DNA from: Plantago elongata
Taxonomy: Eukaryota > Streptophyta > Magnoliopsida > Lamiales > Plantaginaceae
Direction: 5' to 3'
NCBI GenBank assembly: GCA_036897095.1
Contig: JAYMSP010000088.1
Span: 1 to 64,000, forward strand
Length of the DNA: 64,000 bases
Positions within the stretch are counted from its first letter, which is position 1. Each line of letters starts with the position of its first letter. The translations under genes and the position numbers were made by a program. Shown piece after piece: positions 10,954-23,830 of the stretch. Under the pieces are notes generated by a model. The model had not been told where the DNA came from, ran no database searches, and saw nothing but the letters and a program-made list of their open reading frames with translations.

Positions 10954-13900
10954 CTATTCTAGTCCTTGGACGTGCTTGTACTCCAGCATTTCAGCTTGAT
11001 ATCTTTCCTTGTCTCTCTTCCCCTTATCCTGATACACCTGATGCAAACATAGGTTTCAGCATAACATAAAATATGATTTCCCGGTTCTTGGCATGCCCAA
11101 AATGTTCATACAGAAGACATTAATATTCTTGAAAGACGCCAATTGTTCAGTTCAGCATAACATAAAATAGGGACTAGGGAGGATGATCATTATGTTTCGA
11201 GCCTTACCCTTGCATCTTTTGCAAAGAGGCTGTTCCCCAACTTTGAACCTATTTCCCAGCAATCACCTTGAGGAGCAACTAAGCGCCAGTGCTCGCACTC
11301 AATGTTGCCAGTATAATAGTGAACATTGTAACATTAACATTGACCATGATTCAGTTCCGTAAATTAAAATCCATAATGAACTCCATTTTGCTTAAGCTGA
11401 GCACCATTCTGAAAGACTTGCCTTACCCACGGAGGATGGGTAAGGAACTCCTTTTCTCGCTACATGAGTTTCCAACATAATCCAATTATAGCAGGATATA
11501 AGTTCAGTTTCCTAGCAACTCATGTTCATCTAGAATCCAGAGCACAGTAGTTTTCTGATTTGCATTGGACTCTGGGTTTATTCCAATTTATTTCTATATA
11601 TTTACAGTTCAGGTAGAAGTCAACTATCGATAACCTGTAAACATGACATAGATGCCTCCCCTTTATTGTTTATATATGCCCTCCATATACATCTTAACCA
11701 TCATTGATATTTACTGACTCGCTATCAAATCAAAATTAACATACTGGTGGTTTCATTTCAGGTCTGGAAACGGATTTCACTAACCTATATATACTTCAGA
11801 ACAATGCATTCTTATGTGAAGTCACATATATTTACAGGGGAAAGAGATTCATGAGAAGGAACTTCTCGCGGAAATATGAATTCATGTCAGATAGCAAACT
11901 AGGGTCAAGAATTTGGTCTATTTTTAGAAAGAAGTTAGCCTTATGCAGAAACACATACAGAATTATTTCTGCTCTTCACGAGGAATATATCATACCTGTT
12001 TTTCGTTATCTGTCAGTCTGCTCCACAATTGACCGATTTTCGTACTGATGGCTTTTGATCTGATGGCTCTCTCCTGCCCTTTGTATAAAGGTCTCAGTCT
12101 TGGATACTGCTCCGCATAGAAAAAAGTATAACCACTTCTATTTCGTTTAGGGTGACCAGGGTCCTTGAACTCCGATTGTTGCTTTCTTTTGCCACGTTTT
12201 ACAGGAGCATCAGAAGCATTGAAATTTTGGGATACATTTGGTTGCACTGAGACTGGAGTAACAGGGGCCGTAGTAACTGGGCCTTGGGCAGATGGAATAT
12301 GATATAGGACACCTTTGAATACCTCAGGGCCTAAAGTTACTGTAACTAAGTACCCATCATCGAATTTTCCATCAATTGTCCCAGTAACTAGATATTGATC
12401 CCCTGATGTATGTTTCACTGCACACGAAATCAATTGCAGATGTTATAGTCATCCTCATGACTGAAGTAACATTCAGATAACATGTATAACTGCTTGGATT
12501 TATCCCATGTAGGCAGGATATCACTGAACCACATAATTCAAAGTTTCAATTTCAAGATGTTTTGTTCGATAAAAACTAAGCATTTCGGACATTTTCGGAA
12601 AGGTTCTGGAATAGCATATTTGAAAGAGCATCTGATAAAATCATAGTCTTGGGAAATTAAAGGAATTATTTAGGCTACCACTTACCAGGAAAAGGAAAAT
12701 GCAAGAAAATACTATCTGCAACTGTCCAACCTTTGAATTCACGACACATTCGTAAAATAAATAAAATACTAATATATAGACATGCCCAGATGACTCCATC
12801 GTGTTGGTGGAATTGATGCAATACATAGTATATGGAATGTAGTTTATGTGGATAAGAGAGTGCCAGGAATTATCTCCCTTCATTTTGGTTACCTTAGAAC
12901 TGGAAAACCGAAAGAACTTAAATCCATTACTGCCTGACACTTAAAGTGATGAGATATTGAACAAAACACGCATAAAAGGGCACAGATGTTCAACCTGATT
13001 GTTGATTTGATGCAGCATCGTCATGAACAGCATGTAGCAGGGATCCATTGCTTCCATGATCTACTTTACAGATGGAATAAAATATCAGTAAGTTGTGGAG
13101 TAGAAGATGGCTATAGACAAAATAAGGTTGTATGTAACGTATAACATACCAACTTCTGGGGTGGAAGGTCTTTCTTTTCGGAAATAATAGGCTTGCTCAA
13201 AGTGATAAAGCAGTGATAGGTAATACTTCCGTAAAGTAAATGATGCATTTGTAATGGAAGAAGGAAAGTTGAAGATTCCAGTAACTTCCTTCCATTTACG
13301 ATCAGCTATGACCTGTACCATGTTATATGTAAGAATTGGAAAGTTCATATTAGTGATAAACAAAATAAAAACAACTTTTCAGATATGATCTAATGCTCAT
13401 TTTACATACTTATATTTATTATTATATACATGGACCAGAATATTTATCATTATATCCAATTAAGACAAGTAACGCCATCAACATTAATGATGCCGGGCCT
13501 TTTGCTTCGACCATATGAGTTACATCATCTTCTTCACCATTTAGCCTCTTCTCCATTCACCCATTATCTAATATTCTACTCCCTCGTGTGTTTAAACATA
13601 AACAAATGAACAAAGAGAAGCAGCAGTTTTTCTCAGTTTGTATTAAAGGGAAGATGCAATGGCAATGCATCAATAAAAGACAAACAAACAATAGACTTTC
13701 TTCCCTATTTAAGCTAAAATTTCAGTTGCCTTGCTTAACTTGTCACTTTCTTCTTATTAACTCTACTATTATACAGACACACAGACAATATACTCCACTA
13801 GTGACCAGGCTCCTAATGAAAAGACAAACAAACAATAGACTTTCTTCCCTATTGAAGCTAAAATTTCAGTTGCCTTTTGTCACTTTCTTCCTTTTAACTC

Positions 13901-15998
13901 TACTATTATACAGACACACTGTAACAATATTCTCCCACTGACATTCTTAGTTCATATAAACAGATAAAAGTTAACCTACACCAGGAAGTACTCTGTGTGT
14001 GTGTGTGTGTGTGATACATATTGATCTGAGAATAAGAAAAGAATCTGCTAAAACTTTAATCTATTTGGACAAATACGGCGTACCTTTTGGATACCACCAC
14101 GAGAAGTTACTTCCAGGAAGAGCCGATGCAAATCCAAACTATTTCCCCCTAAAGTCGGGACCCTAAGATAAATTAAGACGAAAGAATGTTGTCATAAATA
14201 TAGTTACTAATCTACTCCTAACAAAGTGTGTTTGATGCCTTCTGGGCTGCAAATAATCCCACCTTTCGACCAAGTACAAACAATAAGCTCTGGAAAGCAC
14301 TCATTTCTCTCATGTGTTAACATACCCATATACGATAAGCCAATATAATAAAGCTAACATGCACAAACAGCAAACTATTAACAAATGCAGTCTAGAACTT
14401 TCACCAAAGGAAAAATTGTTCAAAATCAAATTAAAAAGATAAGAGCTAATTCGAAAGGACCAATGCCAATTACTAGGGGTGTACATAAAAAATAACCGCC
14501 CGCTTCACCCGCCAAACCGTCCATCAACGACGGTCAGAGTTTTTGTCAAAAACCGCTTGCGGATTACAAATTTGTAACCCGCCATTAAACAAGTGGTGGC
14601 CGGTTGGTAGTTGACCAACCGCCAACCCGCCCACACGCCCGTTGTATATGTTACTAGTATGTATTTTATATTTTATTAGATTAATAGTAATAGATCTCCA
14701 TTACTCATTTACTCCTAATTTTATGTACTTAGATTACTTGTATTAAAACTTGAGATTGTGTTATGTTTCTCTTATTGTTGTGGGTTACTTTATTGAGGAC
14801 TTAGAGGTTATAAAATCTATTTTTTCTTTAATGCATTATATATGTCATTATTTTGACGCGTTAATAAACCGCCAACCGCCCTCTTTAAGTAGTCAACCAA
14901 CCTACGACGGTTGGGAGAAAATACCACCCGTCGTGGTTAATGATTTGACGTACCCGCTATAGGTAGTTCGGTAAATTTTTTTGTTAAAAATCGCCCGTAC
15001 CCCGCCCGCGTACACCCCTACCAATTACGACAAATTATTGGAGATTAGAGGCACATATCGTACAGATAACGGGCCTCGGGTGATTTTATTTTTTAAAGAA
15101 GAAAAGGAACTTTAATTACTGAAATTAGAATTCTAAAAGTACAACAAGTGCCTCTACTTCCAACAACATTTCCTTTCACCAGATAAATAGATTGTCAGAA
15201 GATTAGCAAGTTTATCATATTAGATACCAAAATCCACACAAAACTTGAGAACACTTTCTGTTCAAGCTTAAATACAACTCTAAGTGCTTCGTTGCAAATC
15301 CTTCTAATTGTTTGTAGGTGCTAAGCATAAACTTATACTGACTAGGATTGCAAACACACTTGTTATCTATGTTATTCTGGTGACGCGTCTAACATAGGAA
15401 ATATTTCTTAGTTCTTATTAACCTCTAACCTATGCTCTTGAGACACAGATAACAGATTGTTGTCCATTCACTAAGATGCGATTTTCCACTAACCGGATCA
15501 AAATCTTACTGAAACGAAGTCAAATGCCTAAACAACAGAAGCATTCCAGCACCATCATGTATACACATTTCAAACATTTCTGATTAAGTAGCACAAACAA
15601 AAGTGAGACAGATTAAATCCACAATTCTTTCCAATCACAACAAATTAACCTATTTCAATCGGCATCAACTCAAAGTGCACAACAATAGCACACTCTCCTA
15701 TCCTACACAGCATCAAACAATTGGAGAAACTGACGAAAACGAATCAAACAAGGCCATCAATTCTAAATTTCCACAAAAACAAATCCACCACCAACATGCA
15801 GAAGCAAATCAAATTGAAAAATCCTAAAAGGAAACAAAAAGGGGTGATATTGCAATACCTGAATTTGGTTCCATAAAAGACGTTAAAAGACTGGAGCTTT
15901 TGCAAGAAAATGTCTGGGTTTTGAACAATTTGTTGGTAGTCGGCTTCTGGTTTGGGGTAAGAAGAAAGATGGTGGTTGTTTGTTGGGCCGTTGGACAT
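10954..15998 (-). CDS. ARID and HMG-box DNA-binding protein (HMGB9/10/15 type)
   Basis: Six coding exons on the minus strand: 15998-15859, 14162-14084, 13312-13150, 13063-12995, 12417-11996 and 11037-10954. All junctions are GT-AG and phases agree, giving 318 residues. Residues about 30-123 are an ARID domain (KLQSFNVFYGTKFRVPTLGG, then LFLEVTSRGGIQKV and DRKWKEVTGIFNFP). Residues about 237-307 are an HMG box (PKRNRSGYTFFYAEQYPRL, then KIGQLWSRLTDNEKQVYQDK). A basic KRGKRKQ at about 224-230 may be a nuclear signal. Fusion of ARID to HMG is plant-specific; such proteins bind AT-rich DNA in the nucleus, and HMGB15 relatives act in pollen. Length matches Arabidopsis HMGB10 (about 320). Intron 1 (1.7 kb) holds a hAT MITE, and intron 2 a tandem duplication and a TG microsatellite. 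The C-terminus is short after the HMG box. Confidence 0.93.
13675..13920. repeat. Tandem duplication, 144-bp period
   Basis: Two copies of a segment starting AAAAGACAAACAAACAATAG lie at 13675-13818 and 13819-13920, the second shortened. It lies in intron 2 of the ARID-HMG gene and explains a long but meaningless open frame on the plus strand. Confidence 0.8.
13994..14013. repeat. (TG)n microsatellite
   Basis: About ten TG units, inside intron 2 of the ARID-HMG gene. Confidence 0.9.
14474..15020. mobile_element. Non-autonomous hAT element (MITE) in intron 1 of the ARID-HMG gene
   Basis: The 547-bp element begins TAGGGGTGTAC and ends with the exact complement GTACACCCCTA. A perfect 8-bp duplication, CCAATTAC, flanks it at 14466-14473 and 15021-15028; 8 bp is the hAT hallmark. 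Subterminal CCGCCCGC and AACCGCC motifs recur near both ends. There is no transposase. The intact duplication suggests a fairly young insertion. Confidence 0.9.
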
Positions 15999-16051
15999 CT
16001 CCTCTCAGTGGAGTTGAGAATATATAGCAGAAGAAGAGCTACTAAACTGTG

Positions 16052-16060
16052 CTATAAATA
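16052..16060 (-). promoter_or_regulatory. Candidate TATA box of the ARID-HMG gene
   Basis: The minus strand reads TATTTATAG about 55 bases upstream of the ATG at 15998. Another TATA-like string lies at 16018-16026 but would leave almost no 5' UTR. This is inferred from position only. Confidence 0.3.
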
Positions 16061-16641
16061 GTGATTTGTAAGCTAAACTGAAGAAGATGATTTCACCGTA
16101 GGGTAGATATTCATTCATTCATTCACCTCCGATGATTCAATTTTTCAATTTTGCTTTGCTTCGGGAAGGAAACAAGAATAACATGTGTCACACACTCCGT
16201 TTGCCCTTTTATTCATTTTCTTTCTTTTAAAACTCAACTTCTATTATACTACTACTTTTTTATTTTTTCCCTTTCTTCTTTCAAGGGATATTGACCAAGT
16301 CATTATTTGTAACACTTCTATTTCACGATTAGTGTATGAGAATGAGCTCGCTTCCTTGGAAGAAGAACGAGATATATATTACATAAATATCTATTGTAAA
16401 TACGATGTTTTAAATTAATCATGTAATATTTATTTTAAAAATATAGTGTTTGTTTAATCTCTCTGAAAGATGATATCTAATAATAGTTTATATTTTATTT
16501 AATAACATAAGAATTAACTGTCGAACATACTTTCAATGGTCCATTTTTATCAATTATAATAGTCAGCATTTCTAATTTATCAAATCATACATGATTACAC
16601 TCATGATTATGACTTTTAAATACAAAATAGTATTCACCCAA

Positions 16642-16713
16642 GGATTCGTGGCGCAATGGTAGCGCGTCTGACTCCAGATCAGAAGGTTGCGTGTTCGATT
16701 CACGTCGAGTTCA
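16642..16713 (+). tRNA. tRNA-Trp (anticodon CCA)
   Basis: The 72-nt gene folds as a standard cloverleaf: acceptor GGATTCG with CGAGTTC, D arm GCGC...GCGC, anticodon stem TCTGA/TCAGA around CTCCAGA (anticodon CCA, reading UGG), T arm GCGTG/CACGT with TTCGATT, and discriminator A. There is no intron. The acceptor stem has two G-U-type pairs (2-71, and 4-69 where plants usually have C-G), so it looks functional but slightly diverged. The gene lies between two minus-strand protein genes. Confidence 0.93.
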
Positions 16714-16734
16714 AAATCTCGAAATAATGGGTCC

Positions 16735-16742
16735 TTTTTTTT
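16735..16742 (+). terminator. Pol III terminator of tRNA-Trp
   Basis: A run of eight T begins 22 bases after the tRNA 3' end, as expected for RNA polymerase III termination. Confidence 0.7.
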
Positions 16743-17203
16743 GCAGCAAAAAAATACATGGTGTAACCACATCCTTATCCTAACTTTCTTTTTCAACTTT
16801 TTCCGGTTTTATTCCATTTTTTCTTAACATTTTTGGGTTACTGGAAATAAAATGCTTAAACCATAAAACAAGACAAGATGCCAAGTTAAACAACTTAACC
16901 AATTCCACTGTTTCTTCGAGAACATTACAGAAACTACAATCTCATACATCACAGCTCTGTATGAAAGCAGATTAGAGAGGAGCTAAACCTTTGAGAAATC
17001 CGAAATGTAGTCTGTAGTCTATACTTACCGGAATTCTACCCTAACCTTTGATGGTATATCATCATCAGGAGACTTACCAAGCACTACTGTACAATACTTC
17101 CCAAAATTTATTGATCATTCCCAACTAGTAATTTACAACCCAGATTCACAATGTGACTTTATACCCTTCTATCTAATGTTATAAGCTTTTTTCTGCTGGG
17201 AGT

Positions 17204-20200
17204 TTAGATGATAGACTGGATGTAAGAGTACTCCCGACGTCTGCCAAACTCAAGAAGACTCCCATAGGTACGATCCCATACCCCGACAAAAAGGGATTCA
17301 GTATCTGGACTAAATGACAGGCCAGATATCTCGCCAAAGAAATCGATTTCCTGCTTTTTGTCATACCCGCTTTGAACATCAAAAACATGGACAAAATCTG
17401 CAGGTTCTGCCATCGCCATGAACCTTCCATCCGATGTGTAGCGGATGGAGCGAACGGACCCAAGGTTGCCCTTCAAGGCAGTAACTGACTTGGAAAGGTT
17501 TCGTACATCCCAAATCCGACATGTTTTGTCCTGGTTCCCTGTAGCAAATGTTAGGCCACCCGGGTGCCAGGCAGATGCAAATGAGTAGTCAAAATGTCCA
17601 CGCAAAGACATAATAGACTGCAGAAATGAATCAGGGAACAAATTCAGTATCATGTAATCTGCATAAAGACCACTTACATCTCTATCTTGTACAAGGAATA
17701 AATGGGATACCTTTCCACTCCTGGAATCAGCCAATATGGCATCTGGATCATCTCCAACAATTATCATAAGCTTACCATCAGGACTAAGAGAAGTATGCTG
17801 CAAGCAGAAAACAGTTGAATCAGGTAAAAAACCAGTTCAGCAACAAACAAAAGCAATATCTATCTTGGCCTTATTCCCAAATGATACTGTTTCTCTCTGA
17901 TATGTTCAGTTCTTTTCCCGTTCCTAGCCCCACCGGCCATTCCCCTTTAAATAATTAACCAGGGTGATTTTAACAGAAAAATGTGAATATATGGAGATTC
18001 TATTCTGGCACAAGCATTTACCAAGAACGATAAAGTTGAGCAGTTTACATATTTCACGGATGTGTGTACTTGAGCAAATGTGTCTGTGCATGCAATTTTA
18101 TAGAACTAATTTTATACAGATATAATATTATACAGCATAGCCTAGTAACAGTAAATGTAGCTTCAAGCAGAGCAGAAGAGGGACCCCATACATATGTCAA
18201 AGGTCACTTTTGGACTTACCAGTTAATTAAGCTCTCCAGATTCTTAATACTAAGAAATTAATTTATTTGCTGACATTTCGGCACAGGTGGACACTAACTT
18301 TAACGTCTTAACATAAATGCTAAGTAAGCAATTTCATCATACACCTTACCTCACACCAGCCCCCACATGTCAACACCTTACTTCAAATTAAAGAAGTGGC
18401 CAGGAAATGATAGGTCAATATATTTGCAGTACATAAAAAAACGCACAGCAGATAGAGAGCGAGCAACATTGAGTCATATGTAGAGAGGTATAGACAGCAC
18501 TCACATTTACTGGCCAGGGGAAACGGAAATGATTAGACAGTTGAAATTTCTCTGCATCGTAATCTCTGACTCCGCAATCATTATTTGAAGCTATGAAATG
18601 CACAGCGCCACTGAAAATAATAACACATCAATTGCAAGAGACATCCAAACATTAAAGAAATCAACCAAATCCAAGTATTAAGAATTAGCAGGTACCTGCT
18701 TGATGCATATATGTCCACTGCATTAGTTATTGCATTGTCATCATAGGTTGTCCGGGTGCAATAAGAAACGCCCTTCCTGTCCATATACTGCAAGCATGAA
18801 GAAATAAGTTTGACAGCATTGCAATCATGACCTGTGCAAACAACTTAAAGAGGATGTGGAACATCACCACTCATCAACAAGCTCACACAGAAGAGAAAAG
18901 ATTGTTGGGGAAAAACAACTTAAACCAAAGAGGAGTAAGAGAAAGAGAAGGGGGGGGGAGGGTAGAAGAAGAAAACGAGAAGAACAGAGGAGTCGAAAAA
19001 GAAAACAAGAAGATAAGGCCATAGATAACCAAATAAAGTTACACAGATAATGAATGAACTGACTATATTTGTGATTCACAAAATAATGTCATGCACAAGG
19101 TGCTATTGAACTACATAAAAGATGAGCATATATATACCGGAAGTGATGCTTATATGAATTGATTGATTGAGTGAAAACCACAGATATTGACCAAAGACAG
19201 GAGATGCTCTTGCAGGAACGTGTAGCACAGGGTAGCACAAGTAAGATGAACAATACACACCTTGCAGATAAGTTCACCTTGGAATCCTCCAGCGACTAGC
19301 AGATTATCTTTTACAGCCAGTGTGCTAACCTGGGTCTGTGAAAACCCTTCCAACAGGCTTCCAGGGTGTTTCTACATAGGCCAAAACAAATTCATATTGG
19401 AAATTTTGAGTATAGCCAATAAAGAACATATGAGAAGACGGGCTATATGTATCACGAAGAGATGCACATCAGAATCACTAACCTCACTAGGTGCTACATG
19501 CCCAGCTAAATTGAGAACTTCGGAGTGCGTGCATGTCAGTGGTGACCAATGTCGAACTGTGAAATTTGACATAAAGTAAACATCATGCTTTGATGTAGCC
19601 CATACCAAGTTTCTCAACTGCATCAAAGCAGTAAATTCATACGTAAGCCAATCTGTTCCAAATTGAACCTATTTGAACTTAAATACTAAAATGAACACTG
19701 CATACAGGAGCACAAGCTTCTGCCAGTCAATTTACATGCAAAGCAACAAATAAAAGAAACTATAGGCCTGTAAAATTGAACAATGCATGCACGTATATGA
19801 CCTGAAAATGCAAAATGGTAGACTTCACAGATCTTGAATTCCGTTTGAATTCGTAATATGAGCCTCCCTTCTCGGCAATATTGCATTCCTAGCAAAAATC
19901 AGACAGAAGGCAAATAACGTTACTGCCAATGTTGGAAAATACATAATGAAACACAGAAAATGCAAGATGTAACCTGATCAACCTTTTCTGATTTTTCTCC
20001 AGACAGAGGAATATTTTCATAGTTTTTGTACTGCTCTAATCTAGTTAGTCTGTACTGCTCTCTTGTAATGCTGAGAGTTTCCCAGGGAATCCCCTGGATA
20101 TCTTTTCCCCGCCTAGCTTGAGCCGCAGTAGTATCGTCAACACTATTACTCTATGCAAACAGAGACAAGTTGACCGTTTAGCAACTTCATTCACAAAAGA

Positions 20201-20397
20201 AAATTTTCCTCGTGAAATATCATGTAAAAGATATAGTTAAATGCACAAGCGAAGTCTAGGACCAATACCAAGTAAGCACCATCATCTTCATCAGAATCTG
20301 AGTAACCAAGATCCGAGCCACCGAGGTTGTACTTATAATAATCCATTACATATTCTTCTTCCATGTCATCAGCATCATTTCCTTGGTGATGGGACAT
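17204..20397 (-). CDS. WD40-repeat protein (plant relative of yeast C2A9.03)
   Basis: Nine coding exons on the minus strand: 20397-20269, 20150-19983, 19888-19802, 19617-19483, 19371-19261, 18787-18696, 18610-18505, 17797-17711 and 17617-17204. All are GT-AG in phase, giving about 442 residues. The N-terminus is acidic (MEEEYVMDYYKY and YSDSDEDDGAYL). A plant-conserved block follows (KGGSYYEFKRNSRSVKST). The C-terminal half has WD40 blades, clearest at SFASAWHPGGLTFATG with TCRIWDVRNLSKS, and FMAMAEPADFVHVFDV. I recall this family from plants as uncharacterised WD repeat proteins annotated after fission yeast C2A9.03; a scaffold role is inferred from the fold only. Exon 2 has two possible in-phase donors, at 19983 and 19974, which differ by three residues. 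A 5' UTR intron probably runs from about 21952 to 20400. Confidence 0.9.
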
Positions 20398-22060
20398 GAT
20401 CTTTGGGGTAGGAGAGTAGATAAAAATGAAAACACGCAGCAAGTCAGATCTTCGACGAATTTATCAGAGGGAACACCAAATAAGAGGAAAATGCATGCAA
20501 ATGATCAGGGCAATAAACGATCAAAGATGCTTTAGATTCAACTGCAGCACTTATAAACACACTCACAACTCCTGCATGATTTCCCGAGGGGATGCAGAGA
20601 AATCATGACAAGTATCAATTTCAAAAGGACGAAGCAATTTATAGGCATTATTTGAGAATGTACAATCCTGTCGAAAGAGAAGGGCCTCTGCCTTCAAAAA
20701 CAAACCTACAACTGAAATATTTCTGGACTTCAATACTCAGCAAATGATCTTATTCAAATGGGCTTTTGAGATGATCCCTACGTTTGGTTAACAAGAAGAC
20801 AACTACCATCCACATCTGATGAGGAGGAACCAAAATTTAACTTTGATGTAGAAACTGAAGATGAGGAAGACTGATGAAGAGCTACATAAAAATGATGAGT
20901 ATTACAACAATCAAGGAGGTTTTGATCTTCATTCAGAAGATTAGGCTTGAGTGGGGTTATGTTGTTAGAGTACTTGAAACTTGAAAGCTTTACTGGTTTA
21001 CTAGCTTCAACAGTTGAGTAATGTGCCAAGGTACTACTTATGCATTTTAAACCTGGATTTATGGAGTTTCTTTTTACTCTATCACTCGACAAAAATGTGT
21101 TGTTTTCACTTAAACTCAGGTATTTATGATTTACGACCATATAATAGAAGCAGTAGAAGAAATCCGTTAACAGTGACTCTCATTGAGTGGAGCTCCCTGT
21201 TAGAGCAACAACAATTACAACATAAGAGACCAAAAAGCCTTTGTTCTTTGATTCCACTCTTCTTATTTCTTCATAACTGATCATATTCTCTAGATAATAT
21301 TAATTCTCTCGAGTCAGCGAAAAGGAAGCTAAGCACAGATCAGATTATGTTCTTTACATTACTACCACTGATTAACCCAGGTATAGGATAAAGAAACAAG
21401 CACTAGCTTTCCCCATTATATTACCGCAGATAGTTATATACTTATAAATGTTAGCTGTTTTATTCAAATAGCACGAGTGATCCACGATTGCTACAGGGCA
21501 TGTTTGCGCAAAGGTGCGCTAGCTATTAATAACTATACCACATACATCACACATCATAATAAATCCAGTAGTTGAAATGGTTATTAACCAGAAGGCTTCT
21601 GCAAAATTACTTAATTACTGTTCAAACTTATGTGCAATCAAGTGTTCAAAATTTCCTTAATTATTGATCAACTTGAAAATGAATTCTACGTCGTCAACGA
21701 AGTGCAACTCAGTTAGTAAGTCTTCCTCTCCAACCAAACAAAAAAAAATCTACTTATTCAAACAAGCAAGTCCAGAACCTTGACTAATTACATCAATTGG
21801 AAAAACAACAGAGCAGAAAAGGGGAGGAGAAGCTAAATCAGGCTTCAATTGAAGAAATCCCTAGATTGGCAAAAGGAAGCAATTCGAAAAAGCGCGTGTG
21901 AGCTTAGAGTAGAAGCAAATTGAGAGAGAGTTTAATAATTACCTGGTAACAATGTTGAGTGGAAGTGGCAAATTGCTGTTAAGGTTTGTTTTCAGTTTTT
22001 TCCAAAGTTTGGTGAGGGTTTATTGATGGTGGGTTGAATTGAGTAACTGAATTGGGACAA
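20398..22060 (-). other. 5' UTR intron and promoter region of the WD40 gene
   Basis: A minus-strand splice-acceptor-like CTACCCCAAAG lies just upstream of the ATG at 20397, and a donor CAG|GTAATT lies at about 21952. This suggests a leader exon near 21955-22060 and a 1.5-kb 5' UTR intron. A 120-codon open frame inside it (20778-21140, serine-rich) resembles nothing I know and I did not call it. Confidence 0.45.
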
Positions 22061-22602
22061 AATGTATCTAGCGTGAGGTGATCACGATAGGGGAGAGAAG
22101 AACGTGAGAAACCTTTATCCACTGGTTTTGCGGGGATGACTGAACTCATAAAATGTGTACAGAGCGAAAATGACAGGTGGTGGACCGGGGTTTTGTGGAT
22201 TTGGATTTGGGCCGGTTTCTTTCTATTGGACTTTTGGCAACTTTTCTACGGGCTTCTTTCATATATTAATTCAGTTCGATTTGAAAAGAAATGGAAGCCT
22301 TACTGCCGGTAATCTTTTCAATTCAAAAATCGATTATTGTATTATTTACATTTATGATTCAACAAAAAAATAATATATCGTCACATTAAATATACAATTT
22401 TAAATGTAAAAATTGCATCATTTACACTTTATGATACAACGTTTGCATTATATAATACAGTTTTATGTCGCTATTTATTTTAGATTTTCAAAGGTTTTTT
22501 AAGTTTTGATTGTCAAATTGAACAGTGGCCCAAATTCTCCCAAAAGGAAATGGGTGATGTTGGAATTGCACTACTAAGACTCTTTTGGCTACATTAATAC
22601 AA

Positions 22603-23830
22603 GGGAAAATTACATATACCTCCCCTCTTAAATGTCTTTCTCACATTTCACTACCACTCATATCAATAATTATATCTAGATTCATTTGTGTTGACCAACT
22701 TAAAAGTTAAATCAATTTATGTCCAAACCAAACATGCCCTTATCTATTTCTTTGTAAATATCAGATTAAATAAATATATATATTAAAATACAAATTGACT
22801 TAACCATTTTAATTAAGGACAAAACATATGTTTACTAAATTTACTTCATCATTTTCTGTCGGTCTTTCTGGCCACTCGAAACCGTCTATCTCCACCCTAC
22901 CATATGTTCCACCTCCATCCCAACTGTTATTGGACTCGCCATTGACCCGATTGTTGTTGAAAGCTGAAGGTAATATAGAAACTTCGAGCCATATTAATTA
23001 ACAGTAAGAATCTTATGGGAACAAGAATTAATTTTCCTCTTAGAACTTTCTTGGAAAGGCAGTCGTTGGTCTCCATCGATGATGAAAATTGAGAATGAAA
23101 TGATCTCGATTGGTTTTTCTACCAACGTGGAACTCCTCGAAAAATTCGAGTTCTAAGATCCGAAATTAAAGGCTCATTTTGATCATTTAATTGTTCTTGT
23201 GATCGATTATATGTTGGTGAACATGAGGGTTTGATCTTGGTAGAATTTGGTTAATGATTGAATTCGATTTTGAAAAACCAGGGACTTAATTGAATATTTT
23301 AAATTTTTGAATCCATTGCTTTTGAAAATTAGGGTTCAATCAAGGACTGATGTTGCAAAATGTATCTTGATGGGCACTTTCTTTGAATTTGGCCCATAAA
23401 TAATTTTTGCTTTTACAATTAAGTCCAAAATGTTTGAAAAATATATAATTAAATTATGAAAATTTTACTATTTATTATTTATTGTGTTTAAATATCATTT
23501 GAATAAATTTTGATTTATAGGGGCGAAATGAATAGTTTTTATTTTGACTTGAGAATTTAATTTCATATGGGGACTTGAGTTGTAAATAATCATCAATCAT
23601 CAATTACATTCAAGCCCATCATGTAGTTACGTGTTGTTTGGCCATTTCCAAAATTTGATATTTTGAACATGGGCAAAAATGACATTTTCAGGTTTAAATT
23701 CACTAAAAGTCAAATTTGTGGACTTCAATGTTATTGATTTATATCGATCAGGACTTTCATGTAATTGTTGATTTAAGTGGTAGACATCTGCAAGTTTGAA
23801 TCTAATAGGGGGCCTATATGTAATTTTTCC
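22603..23830. mobile_element. Non-autonomous Mutator-like element (MULE)
   Basis: The ends are inverted repeats: left GGGAAAATTACATATACC, right complement GGAAAAATTACATATAGG, with weaker similarity for about 30 bp. A perfect 9-bp duplication, TTAATACAA, flanks the element at 22594-22602 and 23831-23839, the size typical of Mutator. At 1228 bp it has no transposase. A less AT-rich inner block (about 22850-23160) might be captured host sequence. Confidence 0.85.

Noticed and set aside
13588-13941. 117-codon plus-strand open frame
   Set aside because: It is produced by a 144-bp tandem duplication inside intron 2 of the ARID-HMG gene; the repeated segments explain its length.
13994-14013. TG repeat considered as a functional Z-DNA or recombination site
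   Set aside because: An ordinary dinucleotide microsatellite within an intron; nothing else supports a function.
20778-21140. 120-codon minus-strand open frame upstream of the WD40 gene
   Set aside because: It lies in the inferred 5' UTR intron, is serine-rich, has no recognisable domain, and frames of this length are expected a few times by chance in 64 kb.
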